A stretch of DNA of 64,000 nt, from NCBI GenBank assembly GCA_016713965.1, contig JADJOC010000009.1, positions 248,001 through 312,000 of the forward strand. Reading direction: 5' to 3'. Source of the DNA: Chitinophagaceae bacterium (GTDB taxonomy: Bacteria > Bacteroidota > Bacteroidia > Chitinophagales > Chitinophagaceae). Both the position numbers and the translations under genes were made by a program. Under the pieces are notes generated by a model that was not told where the DNA came from, made no database searches, and saw only the letters and a list, made by a program, of their open reading frames with translations. Of this stretch, positions 48,887 to 58,403 are shown in pieces (the first letter of the stretch is position 1; each line of letters begins with the position of its first letter).

Positions 48887-50601
48887 CTATCTGAAACTTT
48901 TCCTTTCCTTAGGGGCATATGTCCGTTTTCTCCCCTCATCACTAGGTCTTTTAAATCCTCCATCAGCTTCATTCATCCTGATTGTCCGGTTATTATACTT
49001 TTTCCGTCCATCGATTTTATCATTTTTCCGGCCTCAGCTTTATCGATTTCTACCCAACTGTTCATATCCCTCATATCGATTTTACCCAGTACTTCTTTCT
49101 TTAAATTACTTTCATCTAAAATAAATTGTAAAAAGCTTGCTTTATAAAAACCATCTTTAATACCAAGATTAATAAAAAGTCGGGTATAGCCATTATCTGC
49201 CCTGTTTCCATATGCAGGCCTGCCTGATTGATCGCCGCCCCTGTTATTATCCATACTTCTCCTATCCCTTAAATCATTCCTGTTTAAGTCTTCAGCATTT
49301 TCATAATATTTTAAAAAATGATCAAATTCTAAAGCTGCCACCCGTTGTAATACTTCTTCTTTACTTACATGTGCAAACTTTTCCTGCAAATCATCCATAT
49401 AGGTTTCATAATCACCATGTGAAGTATCAGCCTGCATTAATTTATCCATAAAATGGAAAAACTGTTTTCTGCATACATCTTTTCCTGTAGGGATATCTAA
49501 TTTATGAAATTGTGCATTAGTAATTCTTTCGAGTTGTTTTATTTTGAAAGTTTCCCTGCTATGGCAAATAGAAATACAAATACCGGTTTTTCCTGCACGG
49601 GCTGTACGGCCACTTCTATGTGTATATACCTCAATATCATCTGGTAGTTCAAAATTGATAACATGTGTAACGCCTTCTACATCTATGCCACGGGCAGCCA
49701 CATCTGTAGCAATTAATAGCTGGATGCTTTTTTGACGGAAACGGCCCATTACCTTATCTCGTTGTTGTTGTGTAAGATCGCCGTGTAATGCTTCAATGTC
49801 ATAACCCTCTTTTACCAGTCTTTCGGCAATTTCCTGGGCATCTGCTTTGGTCCTTGTAAAAATAATGCCGTACATACCCGGGTTAAAATCTACTAGGCGT
49901 TTTAAAGTTTCATAACGGTGATGGGCGGCTGCTACATAAAATTGGTGATCAATATTTACATTTGCAGTATTCTTTTTTCCTACGGTAACCTCTTTGGGGT
50001 TATCCATATAGTTTTTAGAAATGGCCCTTACTTCGGGAGGCATGGTGGCGCTAAACAACCAGGTACTTTCTCTATTAATTGTATTTTTTAGTACAAAATC
50101 AATATCCTCTCTAAAACCCATATTTAGCATTTCGTCGGCTTCATCTAGCACTACATATTTTACCTTTTGCAAATCGATGGCTTTGCGTTCTATCAAATCT
50201 ATTAACCTGCCGGGGGTAGCTACTACAATTTGTACTCCTTTTTTTAAGTTACGGATTTGCATGGTTATTGATGTACCGCCATATACCGCTTCAGTAAAAA
50301 TCCCCTTGCTATGTTTTTTAAAAGATTCCAAATCATTGGTTATTTGCAAACACAATTCCCTAGTAGGGCATACAATTAAAGCTTGCGGATGCTTTTGGTC
50401 AACTTGAATTAATTGTAGTAATGGAAAACCAAATGCAGCTGTTTTGCCAGTCCCGGTTTGTGCAAGGCCAACAAAATCTGTTGTGCCGGATAATAAAACC
50501 GGAATTGCTTTTTCCTGTATTGGTGTAGGGTTTTCAAAACCTAAATCTGTAATGGCTTGCACTAACTGTGTGTTCAAGCCTAATGCTTCAAATGCATTCA
50601 T
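48887..50601 (-). CDS. DEAD-box RNA helicase with C-terminal RNA-binding domain, frame broken at the tail
   Basis: ATP-dependent RNA helicase of the DeaD/CsdA group, acting in ribosome assembly or cold adaptation. Motifs: Q motif (NPTPIQEKAIPVL), Walker A AQTGTGKTAAFGFP, VVLDEADEMLNMGF (DEAD), SAT, the C-lobe RGIDVEGVTHVINFE and HRSGRTARAGKTG. The C-terminal DbpA-type RNA-binding fold follows (YTRLFINLGIKDGFYKASFL). Given stop at 48973; at CC 48986-48987 one extra base opens the tail RMNEADGGFKRPSDEGRKRT to 48887, a basic end typical of these helicases, giving 571 residues. A long leader lies upstream. Confidence 0.9.
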
Positions 50602-50785
50602 TGTTATAATTATTTAAATGAAGACCTAATAATGCTACTGCAATACATGCGGCCAAAATATTTTGATCGTCACATGTAATGCTTCTGGCCGTTGGGGAGG
50701 AAAAGTGCACTAGATTAGAAAAACCTTATTTGCCTGTTTACAACAGCAACTGAGCATGTCATGCAATTCTCAGTCCTAATAGCCG
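50602..50785 (-). promoter_or_regulatory. Long structured 5' leader of the DEAD-box helicase gene
   Basis: About 175 transcribed bases between the predicted start site and the ATG. A hairpin ACTGAG...CTCAGT with inner GCATG/CATGC pairing lies at 50749-50774, and GGCCAGAAGC ... TTTTGGCCGC repeats nearer the gene can also pair. Cold-shock helicase mRNAs commonly carry long leaders that control expression; that this one does is inference. The rest of the gap (50817-51036) shows nothing else. Confidence 0.5.
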
Positions 50786-50816
50786 CAAAGTTAAGGGTTT
50801 ATATTTAGATATTCAA
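50786..50816 (-). promoter_or_regulatory. Bacteroidota-type promoter of the DEAD-box helicase
   Basis: On the minus strand TTG (50816-50814), a 20-base spacer, and TAACTTTG (50793-50786), an exact match to TTG-N20-TAnnTTTG. Confidence 0.75.
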
Positions 50817-51036
50817 TATATATGTAGTTTAAATATTATAATATATAATTGGCACACATTGTCGTTTATACATTGCTGTTACTATAATATTTATAAACAT
50901 CTTACTGTCCATATATATCACAATAAAAAATATCGTTTAAATTTATACGTAATTTCTATTAACAATGTTTTACAATTTTTATTTTCAAAAGTGGTATAAT
51001 AATTGAAAAAGATAACTTGCACAAAATTTTAATTAT

Positions 51037-51615
51037 ATGTATAAAAAATTATTTGTTCTCATTTTAATTACCCAGGTAAGTATATGTTCTTTTTCCCAAA
51101 AAATTAAATTTGGAATAAAAGGTGGAGCTACTGGAGCAAGAATATCCGGAGATGCTTTTAACGGCGAATACAAATATGGCTTTCATGCAGGTGCTTTTGC
51201 AGAAATCGGGTTAGGTGATAAATTTGCTCTACAACCTGAAGTGTTGTTTAACCAGGTGAGTTCCGATACTGCCAGCAATGTAAATGAAGTATATCAAAAT
51301 TTATTTAAAAATAATGTTAAGCTTAGTTACTTAAGTATTCCTTTGTTACTAAGTTATAAACCAAGTAATATATTATCTGTACAGGCCGGTCCACAATTTG
51401 GAATTTTGATTGATAAAAGCAAAAACGGTATAGAAAATGGTAAATCAGCTTTTAAAAGCGGAGATTTATCTCTGCTGGGAGGTGTACAGCTACATCTGTC
51501 TAACTTTAGAATATATGGCACGTATGCTATCGGCCTTAGTAATTTAAATGATGTGGATGATAAAGATAAATGGACTAGCCAGAATTTTCAGATTGGTGTG
51601 GGCATGACATTGTAA
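51037..51615 (+). CDS. Outer-membrane beta-barrel protein (porin-like family)
   Basis: 192 residues with a signal peptide (LFVLILITQVSICSFSQ). The OMP_b-brl pattern is present: FGIKGGATGARISGDAF, FHAGAFAEIGLGDKFALQPE, LSYLSIPLLLSYKPSNILSV and a C-terminal strand ending in FQIGVGMTL. Such eight-stranded barrels are common and functionally undefined in Bacteroidota. Single gene with a long hairpin directly behind it. Confidence 0.85.
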   Translation: MYKKLFVLILITQVSICSFSQKIKFGIKGGATGARISGDAFNGEYKYGFHAGAFAEIGLGDKFALQPEVLFNQVSSDTASNVNEVYQNLFKNNVKLSYLSIPLLLSYKPSNILSVQAGPQFGILIDKSKNGIENGKSAFKSGDLSLLGGVQLHLSNFRIYGTYAIGLSNLNDVDDKDKWTSQNFQIGVGMTL

Positions 51616-51624
51616 AATTTAAAC

Positions 51625-51677
51625 TTATGCTACTAGTAAAGGTATTGTTTGCACCAATACCTTTACTAGTAGCATAA
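51625..51677. terminator. 23-bp perfect hairpin behind the barrel gene
   Basis: Arms 51625-51647 and 51655-51677 (core CTACTAGTAAAGGTATTG / CAATACCTTTACTAGTAG) with a seven-base loop and a downstream ATTGTTTTG tract. Longer than a usual terminator stem; similar in design to the 24-bp hairpin at 20273-20323. Confidence 0.6.
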
Positions 51678-51764
51678 ATTGTTTTGTTTTTTATAAGCAA
51701 CTGATTTAGTTTGTTAGTATTTCCAGGTAGAATATAATAATATAGTTCAGTTAGATATTATTTA

Positions 51765-52922
51765 TTATGCCAATATTTTTCTATAAACTTCCATTACATC
51801 AGCACCACACCTTTGCGAAGTAAAATTTTGCGCATGCAGCCACCCTTTTTCTTTCATTTCATCAGATACGAAAATATTAGTGGCAATGGTATTCATCGCC
51901 TCAGCCATTTCATTTTCATCATAAGGATTTATATACCATGCCGCATCTCCACCGGTTTCAGGCAAGCAGGATAAATTTGACGTAATTACTGGTAGCCTGC
52001 TCCATAAAGCTTCCAAAACAGGAATGCCAAAGCCTTCATAAATACTGGGATATATCATGGCCGTAGCCATTTGGTAAATAGCAGGAAAGTCAACTCCTGT
52101 TTTAAAATTAACGGATGTTTGCGCCGCTTCTGTTTCTGAAAGAAAAATAATTTTACCTGCTAGATTATTCTCAGCTATATACTTTTTTACAGCTTTAATA
52201 TATTCATCTCCTTTACCAATTACAACAAGAGGTAAATTGTTTTTTTCTTTCAAAAGATTAATTGCCTTGCAAATTATAAGCAGGTTTTTTCTTTCGATAA
52301 CAGATCCTACGTATAAAAAAAACTGGCTGGGCAAATTATATAATTTTTTTATGCGCTGCTTTTCTTTCTCAGCAATTGTATTGGCAAATATCGGATTGCA
52401 ACTTTGATAACAGACAGTAATTTTATCGGGATTTATTTTATACAATTCAATGATGTCTGTTTTAGTTTGTTTACTTATCGCAATAATATGATTGGCATTA
52501 GTGCAGGCATATTTAAATTTTTTCCTGTAAATATTTACATCGATAAAATTAAATTGGTTTGGATATCTCTCAAAAATCAAATCATGTATAGTTACTACAG
52601 AAGGTATGCCTGTTTGTTTTATTCCAATAAGTATTTCATGACTAAGCCCGTGATACAGGTCAATTTTGTTTTTTATTAAATCCTTTTTTATGCCACTGCT
52701 TCGCCATGCAGATGGGAATAATTTATCAATAAAATGTTCCGGGACAATAGTTTTAATATTGCTAAAAGGTGCAGTATTAAATAAATCAGTTTTTTCGGTT
52801 GCGAAAAGATAATACTCGTTTTCTTTAAAATAAGTAGCTAAAGTGCCAATAAGCGTTCTGCTATAATTACCAAGCCCGGTAACATTTTTAAAAGCCCTTT
52901 TTGCATCAAAGCCTATTTTCAA
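51765..52922 (-). CDS. Glycosyltransferase, GT4 family
   Basis: 385 residues, GT-B fold. N-terminal domain has FKNVTGLGNYSRTLI and VVTIHDLIFERYP; the C-terminal domain has FLYVGSVIERKNL (phosphate-binding loop), PLVVIGKGDEY and the donor-binding signature YPSIYEGFGIPVLEALWSRL (EX7E motif). Retaining mechanism expected. Acceptor and sugar unknown, probably cell-surface polysaccharide or lipopolysaccharide. Single gene, not in a visible polysaccharide cluster. Confidence 0.88.
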   Translation of the reverse strand: MKIGFDAKRAFKNVTGLGNYSRTLIGTLATYFKENEYYLFATEKTDLFNTAPFSNIKTIVPEHFIDKLFPSAWRSSGIKKDLIKNKIDLYHGLSHEILIGIKQTGIPSVVTIHDLIFERYPNQFNFIDVNIYRKKFKYACTNANHIIAISKQTKTDIIELYKINPDKITVCYQSCNPIFANTIAEKEKQRIKKLYNLPSQFFLYVGSVIERKNLLIICKAINLLKEKNNLPLVVIGKGDEYIKAVKKYIAENNLAGKIIFLSETEAAQTSVNFKTGVDFPAIYQMATAMIYPSIYEGFGIPVLEALWSRLPVITSNLSCLPETGGDAAWYINPYDENEMAEAMNTIATNIFVSDEMKEKGWLHAQNFTSQRCGADVMEVYRKILA

Positions 52923-52969
52923 TTTTTTTATTTTTTGTAAAGTAAAACTATAGTTGTCAAATCTTCAAA

Positions 52970-53000
52970 TTGGCATTATTTAAAATTGCGAGTATGTTTG
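52970..53000 (+). promoter_or_regulatory. Bacteroidota-type promoter of dapD
   Basis: TTG at 52970-52972, a 20-base spacer and TATGTTTG at 52993-53000. The dapD ATG follows 14 bases later. Confidence 0.7.
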
Positions 53001-53013
53001 TAAAAAATAAAAT

Positions 53014-53826
53014 ATGGATGCAAAAGAATTGATACAAGCAGCATGGGCAAACAAGGAGTTGCTAAGAGATGCAGTTTATGCTGATGCAGTACGTAATGTA
53101 ATTGAAGAAATAGATAAGGGAAAGTTAAGGACGGCCGAGCAGGTGAACAATACCTGGCGGGTAAATGAATGGGTAAAGCAGGCCATTTTATTATATTTTG
53201 GCATTCAGCAAATGGAAACATATACTTTGCCGCCGTTTGAATTTTATGATAAAATGAAATTAAAAAAAGATTATGCTTCATTGGGTGTAAGGGCCGTGCC
53301 GCATGCGGTGGCAAGGTATGGCGCCTACCTTGCAAAAAATGTTGTGTTGATGCCATCATACGTAAATATTGGTGCTTATGTAGATGAAGGCACGATGGTA
53401 GATACCTGGGCTACAGTAGGCAGTTGTGCACAAATTGGCAAAGGTGTGCATTTAAGCGGAGGAGTAGGCATTGGCGGTGTGCTGGAACCTTTACAAGCCA
53501 GCCCGGTTATTGTAGAAGACGGATGCTTTATCGGTAGCCGCTGCATTGTGGTAGAAGGGGTAAGGGTAGAAAAAGAAGCTGTACTCGGTGCTAATGTAGT
53601 ATTAACCCAATCAACAAAAATTATTGATGTAAGTAATAAAGAGCCCATAGAGTTCAGGGGTGTAGTTCCGGCACGCAGCGTGGTAATTCCAGGCAGTTAT
53701 ATAAAAAAATTCCCTGCAGGCGAGTATAGTGTAAGCTGTGCGCTGATTATTGGAAAGCGAAAACCCTCAACGGATTTAAAAACCAGTTTAAATGATGCTT
53801 TAAGGGATTTTAATGTATCAGTTTAA
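53014..53826 (+). CDS. dapD: 2,3,4,5-tetrahydropyridine-2,6-dicarboxylate N-succinyltransferase
   Basis: Succinylase step of lysine and meso-diaminopimelate synthesis. N-terminal helical domain (LLRDAVYADAVRNVIEEID), left-handed beta-helix with the signature VNIGAYVDEGTMVDTWATVG and GGVGIGGVLEPLQASPVIVE, and the C-terminal FPAGEYSVSCALIIGKR. 270 residues, typical trimeric DapD. Clear promoter 14 bp upstream. Downstream, 53827-54052 holds only a weak repeat-like stretch (TTGTTACCAGCAGTG near 53857). Confidence 0.95.
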   Translation: MDAKELIQAAWANKELLRDAVYADAVRNVIEEIDKGKLRTAEQVNNTWRVNEWVKQAILLYFGIQQMETYTLPPFEFYDKMKLKKDYASLGVRAVPHAVARYGAYLAKNVVLMPSYVNIGAYVDEGTMVDTWATVGSCAQIGKGVHLSGGVGIGGVLEPLQASPVIVEDGCFIGSRCIVVEGVRVEKEAVLGANVVLTQSTKIIDVSNKEPIEFRGVVPARSVVIPGSYIKKFPAGEYSVSCALIIGKRKPSTDLKTSLNDALRDFNVSV

Positions 53827-54052
53827 CTGAAAACTGCTTCGCAGGTTTTTAAATTTTGTTACCAGCAGTGTATTGTTTTGGCATCATCGTTGCCAATGTT
53901 TATTCTTTTACTATGTGTTGTTGTAACCTCAAAAGTTTACTTAATGAAGCTGTTTAAACTTTTATTAATAAGACTACTATAGGTGCGAAGATGGCCGGTG
54001 GGACACCGGCCACGGCAGGCTTAAATGAATATGATATACTCCTCTACACTTT

Positions 54053-54817
54053 TTACTTACTCTGATTTACTTTCATTACAATTGTTCTAAAAATTTCATT
54101 TAAATCACGTTCTCTGGAATCCTTTGTCCATGCCAAAGGAATATTAAGATAATTCCATTCTATTTTCCCATCCTGTTTTATACCTAACGCATAACCATAT
54201 TTATCTTCCATCTTATTAATGCTCATGCCTTCTTCCCCCAATTTATCGGTATAAAAAATAAGATAATTTGCAATTGCGCATGTATATACCCCAAAATTGC
54301 TGCCAATATCTTTACCCTTTTCTTTGATAAATTTTTTAATCAAATCATAATTATTTTTATTAAAGTAGTTTAAATTTTGAATCATAGAATCTTCCACGCC
54401 ATCAATTGGATAGTATCTAAAATAAAAATTATTGTTTTCGATTTCTCGGTATAGGGCTACATAATTTATGAGATTATCTCCTTCATACAATACTGCCCTA
54501 TATTTTATACCATGTATTATTATATCTTTTGATAAAAGAATTAAAGCCCCGGATGTTCCTTTTGACAGACGGGTATCTATATCCATTACTTGTATATCTC
54601 CTTTAATTAAAGCATCCTTATCATTTTTTGGATTTGTAATAGTTTTGTATGAACCATTTCCCAAAAACATATCATTTGTGGATGCAGCTACAAAATTTTC
54701 TATTCTTTTGTGATATATTTTTTGCATAATAACATCTACCGTGTCATACTTGGTTGTTTGACTTTGGCAAAAAGCAGTATTTAAAAGCAGTAGTAGAGTA
54801 AAAAATACAAATTTCAT
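54053..54817 (-). CDS. Secreted protein of unknown function
   Basis: 254 residues with a signal peptide (MKFVFFTLLLLLNTAFCQSQ). After it, TKYDTVDVIMQKIYHKRIEN, a middle part with YRAVLYEGDNLINYVALYRE and a C-terminal KIEWNYLNIPLAWTKDSRER. No family recognised and no catalytic motif seen. Single gene between dapD and the cysteine desulfurase. Confidence 0.6.
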   Translation of the reverse strand: MKFVFFTLLLLLNTAFCQSQTTKYDTVDVIMQKIYHKRIENFVAASTNDMFLGNGSYKTITNPKNDKDALIKGDIQVMDIDTRLSKGTSGALILLSKDIIIHGIKYRAVLYEGDNLINYVALYREIENNNFYFRYYPIDGVEDSMIQNLNYFNKNNYDLIKKFIKEKGKDIGSNFGVYTCAIANYLIFYTDKLGEEGMSINKMEDKYGYALGIKQDGKIEWNYLNIPLAWTKDSRERDLNEIFRTIVMKVNQSK

Positions 54818-54905
54818 TTTTATAGATGTTATTGTGAAAAATAAGCGGCCCTGAATGAAGTAAGATGCAATTATTTAGAAAATTACATAGCATGGATAAA
54901 GATAA

Positions 54906-54977
54906 ATAGTAGTACAAATGTTGAACGGAGCGTCGCCACCGAAGCTCAATCAGGGCAATAAAGCTGGTAACCAAAAA
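54906..54977 (-). repeat. Dispersed intergenic repeat, copy D (reverse)
   Basis: On the minus strand TTGGTTACCAGCTTTATTG, GATTGAGCTTCGGTGG and CGACGCTCCGTTCAACAT. Left end equals copy B, right end equals copy C. It begins 3 bp from the stop of the cysteine desulfurase. Confidence 0.65.
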
Positions 54978-54980
54978 AAT

Positions 54981-56108
54981 TTACACCAAATCTTTTAATT
55001 GTTTCACTACTAGATCAATTTCTTCTTTCGTATTGTATTTACTAAAACTAAAGCGTACTGTAACCTGGTTGGGATTGTTGTTAATGGCACGTATTACATG
55101 GCTTCCGGCATCTGCACCGCTGGTACAGGCACTGCCACCACTGGCGCAAATGTGATGGATATCAAGATTATATAAGATCATTTCTGATTTTTCTGTTTTA
55201 GGAAAGCTGACACTTAACAAAGTATATAAACTCTGGCCTAATACATCACCGTTAAAAGCTACCCCGGGAATATTTTTTTTCAGTTCATCATACATGTAAC
55301 TTTTTAATGTGCCAATATAAGCACTGTCTTTTTCATAATTTGCAGTAGCCAATTCCAATGCTTTTGCAAAACCTACAATACCATAAATATTTTCGGTACC
55401 CGCCCTCATATTACGTTCTTGTCCACCACCATGTACCAATGGTTCTATTTTTACATTTTCGTTGATGTACAATATGCCGATCCCTTTAGGGCCGTGAAAT
55501 TTATGTGCTGCGCCGGTAATAAAATGTACGGGGGTATTGCGCAGATCGAAAGGAAAGTGACCTACAGTTTGCACAGTATCACAATGAAAAATAGCATTGT
55601 ATAATTTGCATAAATTACCTACAGCGTTTATATCAAGTATATTACCAATTTCATTATTGGCATGCATTAAGGTAACCAATGTTTTTTCTTTTGAGGCTGC
55701 CAGAAGCTTTTCCAGATCTTTGATATCAACATGGCCATTTGGTAATAATTTTACATAACTAACAGTTGCTATATCTAGGTTATGCAAATGCTGCACGGTA
55801 TGCAATGTTGCATGGTGCTCGATAGGCGAAGAGATAATATGCTTACAGCCTAAGTCCCTTACGCTAGCTGTAATGGCAGTATTACTGCTTTCGGTACCGC
55901 CACTGGTAAAAAACACTTCTGCAGGATGTGCATTTAATATTTTTGCTACTGATTTTCGTGCTGTTTCTATTGCCATTCTGGTTTCCCGGCCATAGGAATA
56001 AATAGATGACGGGTTGCCAAAATTATCTTTTAAAAATGGCAGCATTGCATCCAAAACATCGTGATCCAGTGGAGTTGTAGCTGCATTATCAAAATATATT
56101 CTATTCAT
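54981..56108 (-). CDS. Cysteine desulfurase (NifS/IscS-like)
   Basis: PLP enzyme that removes sulphur from L-cysteine for Fe-S cluster or thionucleoside synthesis. Start at ATG 56108 (MNRIYFDNAATTPLD). Seen: FTSGGTESSNTAI, SPIEHHATLH, MHANNEIGNI, HCDTVQTVGHFP, the PLP Lys in GAAHKFHGPKGIG, GGGQERNMRAGTEN and the sulphur-carrying Cys in ASGGSACTSG. 375 residues. Class I-like active-site loop. Lies directly before glmM on the minus strand but 80 bp apart. Confidence 0.92.
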   Translation of the reverse strand: MNRIYFDNAATTPLDHDVLDAMLPFLKDNFGNPSSIYSYGRETRMAIETARKSVAKILNAHPAEVFFTSGGTESSNTAITASVRDLGCKHIISSPIEHHATLHTVQHLHNLDIATVSYVKLLPNGHVDIKDLEKLLAASKEKTLVTLMHANNEIGNILDINAVGNLCKLYNAIFHCDTVQTVGHFPFDLRNTPVHFITGAAHKFHGPKGIGILYINENVKIEPLVHGGGQERNMRAGTENIYGIVGFAKALELATANYEKDSAYIGTLKSYMYDELKKNIPGVAFNGDVLGQSLYTLLSVSFPKTEKSEMILYNLDIHHICASGGSACTSGADAGSHVIRAINNNPNQVTVRFSFSKYNTKEEIDLVVKQLKDLV

Positions 56109-56190
56109 AATCTTTAGATGATAGCTGATAGATATAAGATGACGGGAATACCCTTGCTGCCATCTATCATCTTGCATCTGTCAACGCTTT

Positions 56191-57585
56191 TTACATTACT
56201 TCACTGATATCCTGCATAAAACGTTTGGCAATATTATATGCAGTTGTTTCAAAATTACTTTCGGCATAAATACGTATGATGGGTTCTGTATTGCTGGTGC
56301 GTAAGTGTACCCAATCATTATCAAACTCCACCTTTAAACCATCTTCGGTATTTATAGGCTGGTTTTTATATTTAGCTTTTATTTTATCAAAAATATCTTT
56401 TACATCAATCCCCTCGCCAAGTGTAATTTTATTTTTGCTTATAAAATAATCAGGATAGGTATTACGTAATTGCTTAATTGTTTTTTGGCTATGGGCAAGA
56501 TGTGTTAAAAATAATGCAATACCAATTAAAGCATCCCGGCCATAATGTAAATCGGGTACTATAATGCCGCCATTGCCTTCACCGCCAATTACTGCATCTA
56601 CTTCTTTCATTTTATTAACTACATTTACTTCCCCTACTGCACTTGAAAAATATTCGCCACCATGCCTTACCGTTATATCTTTTAATGCTTTAGTGGATGA
56701 CATGTTGCTAACAGTATTTCCCTTACGCTTACTTAATACATAATCTGCTACTGCGACTAAGGTATATTCTTCACCAAACATGCTGCCATCTTCGCATACA
56801 AAGCAAAGCCTGTCTACATCCGGATCTACAGCTATTCCCAAATGGGCTTTATTTTTTACTACTGCATTACCCAACTCTGCCAAATGCTCTGGCAATGGCT
56901 CAGGGTTATGGGCAAACCTTCCATTAACTTCATCATTAATAACAATTACATCTTTAACGCCCAAAGCTTTTAATAAAGCTGGCACTGCTATAGCCCCGCT
57001 ACTATTGATGGCATCCACCACTATTTTAAATTTTTCTTTTTTTATAGCAGCTACATCCACAAGCCCATAATTCACAATAGCTTCAATATGTTTTGCCAGG
57101 TACGTATCATCTTTCTTATAGATGCCTAGCTGATCTATGGTAGAAAAATTAAAATCTTCTTTTTCTGCCAATTCCAGGATTAATTTTCCTTCTTCATTAC
57201 TGATGAATTCGCCCTGGTCATTTAATAGCTGGAAAGCATTCCATTCTTTAGGGTTGTGACTTGCTGTTAAAATTATTCCACCCGCTGCATTTTCAGCCTT
57301 TACTGCCATTTCTATAGTAGGGGTAGTGCTAAGATCAAGATCAATTACGAAAAACCCTAATGCTACCAGTGTATTGGATACAAGCCCTTTTACCATTTCA
57401 CCGCTTATTCTTCCATCCCTTCCTATTATTACTTTTTTTACAGCAGCGCCCTCAATATTATTTTGTTGTAGCAACCATGTACCGTATGCTGCTGTAAACT
57501 TTACTATATCAATAGGTGTAAGGTTTTCGCCAGGCTTATTGCCAATTGTACCTCTAATTCCGGAAATGCTTTTTATTAATGCCAT
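56191..57585 (-). CDS. glmM: Phosphoglucosamine mutase
   Basis: Converts glucosamine-6-phosphate to glucosamine-1-phosphate in UDP-GlcNAc synthesis. Phosphohexomutase motifs: active-site phosphoserine loop GGIILTASHNPKEWNAFQLL, metal loop VDPDVDRLCFV, sugar loop GGEGNGGIIVPD and the phosphate-binding C-terminus VEFDNDWVHLRTSNTEPIIR. 464 residues. The Bacteroidota forms are close to phosphomannomutase, so the sugar specificity is inferred mainly from family knowledge. The preceding enzyme, glmS, is 53 kb away in this window. Confidence 0.88.
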   Translation of the reverse strand: MALIKSISGIRGTIGNKPGENLTPIDIVKFTAAYGTWLLQQNNIEGAAVKKVIIGRDGRISGEMVKGLVSNTLVALGFFVIDLDLSTTPTIEMAVKAENAAGGIILTASHNPKEWNAFQLLNDQGEFISNEEGKLILELAEKEDFNFSTIDQLGIYKKDDTYLAKHIEAIVNYGLVDVAAIKKEKFKIVVDAINSSGAIAVPALLKALGVKDVIVINDEVNGRFAHNPEPLPEHLAELGNAVVKNKAHLGIAVDPDVDRLCFVCEDGSMFGEEYTLVAVADYVLSKRKGNTVSNMSSTKALKDITVRHGGEYFSSAVGEVNVVNKMKEVDAVIGGEGNGGIIVPDLHYGRDALIGIALFLTHLAHSQKTIKQLRNTYPDYFISKNKITLGEGIDVKDIFDKIKAKYKNQPINTEDGLKVEFDNDWVHLRTSNTEPIIRIYAESNFETTAYNIAKRFMQDISEVM

Positions 57586-57653
57586 TCTCTATATAATTTG
57601 GACAGCAAATATACAAATTTGGAATTTGATGTTTGGAATTAGACCTTTACCAC

Positions 57654-58394
57654 ATGAAACAAGCATGGTTTAAAAACTGGTTTAACTCCCCGTACTATCA
57701 TTTGCTGTATTTTAACAGGGATGAACAGGAAGCTGCAGCCTTTATCAATAAGCTCATCCTGCACCTGCAACCACCTGCCGGAAGCACTATGCTTGATGTA
57801 GCCTGCGGAAAAGGGAGGCATTCTATCCAGATGGCTAATAATGGTTTTGATGTAACCGGGATTGATTTAAGTGAAGAAAGCATCGCTGAAGCATTAGAGC
57901 ATGAACGGGAAAACCTGCATTTTTTTACGCATGATATGCGTTTGCCTTTTTGCATCAATTATTTTGATTATGCGTTTAATTTTTTTACCAGCTTTGGGTA
58001 TTTTAAAACCCGGAGGGAGCATGACAATACCATAAGAACTATTGCCCAGTCTATTAAACCTAATGGAACCTTTGTAATGGACTACTTAAATGTACATTAT
58101 GCTGAAGACCACGTTGTTCATTTATCGGAAAAAGAAATAGAGGGGGTAAATTTTGTAATTACCAAATGGTTTGACGAAACACATTTTTATAAAAAAATTG
58201 TAGTAAAAGATGAAGTTTTAAGCGTGCCACTAGAATACACGGAAAAAGTAGCCAAATTTAGTCTGGGCGATTTTACTGATATGCTTGCTTACCAGGGTTT
58301 GCAAATACAGGAAGTATTTGGGAATTATGATTTTGACAACTATGATATAAAAAAATCGCCGAGGTTAATTATGGTTGCTAAAAAAATTCGCTAA
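57654..58394 (+). CDS. SAM-dependent methyltransferase
   Basis: Class I Rossmann methyltransferase with motif I MLDVACGKGRHSIQMANNG, acidic motif GIDLSEESI and HDMRLPFCINYFDYAFNFFT. Start at ATG 57654 (KQAWFKNWFNSPYYHLLYF), an N-terminus shared by the 'class I SAM methyltransferase' family widespread in Bacteroidota. 246 residues. Acceptor unknown. Divergent from glmM. Confidence 0.8.
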   Translation: MKQAWFKNWFNSPYYHLLYFNRDEQEAAAFINKLILHLQPPAGSTMLDVACGKGRHSIQMANNGFDVTGIDLSEESIAEALEHERENLHFFTHDMRLPFCINYFDYAFNFFTSFGYFKTRREHDNTIRTIAQSIKPNGTFVMDYLNVHYAEDHVVHLSEKEIEGVNFVITKWFDETHFYKKIVVKDEVLSVPLEYTEKVAKFSLGDFTDMLAYQGLQIQEVFGNYDFDNYDIKKSPRLIMVAKKIR

Positions 58395-58403
58395 ATCATA
58401 TGA

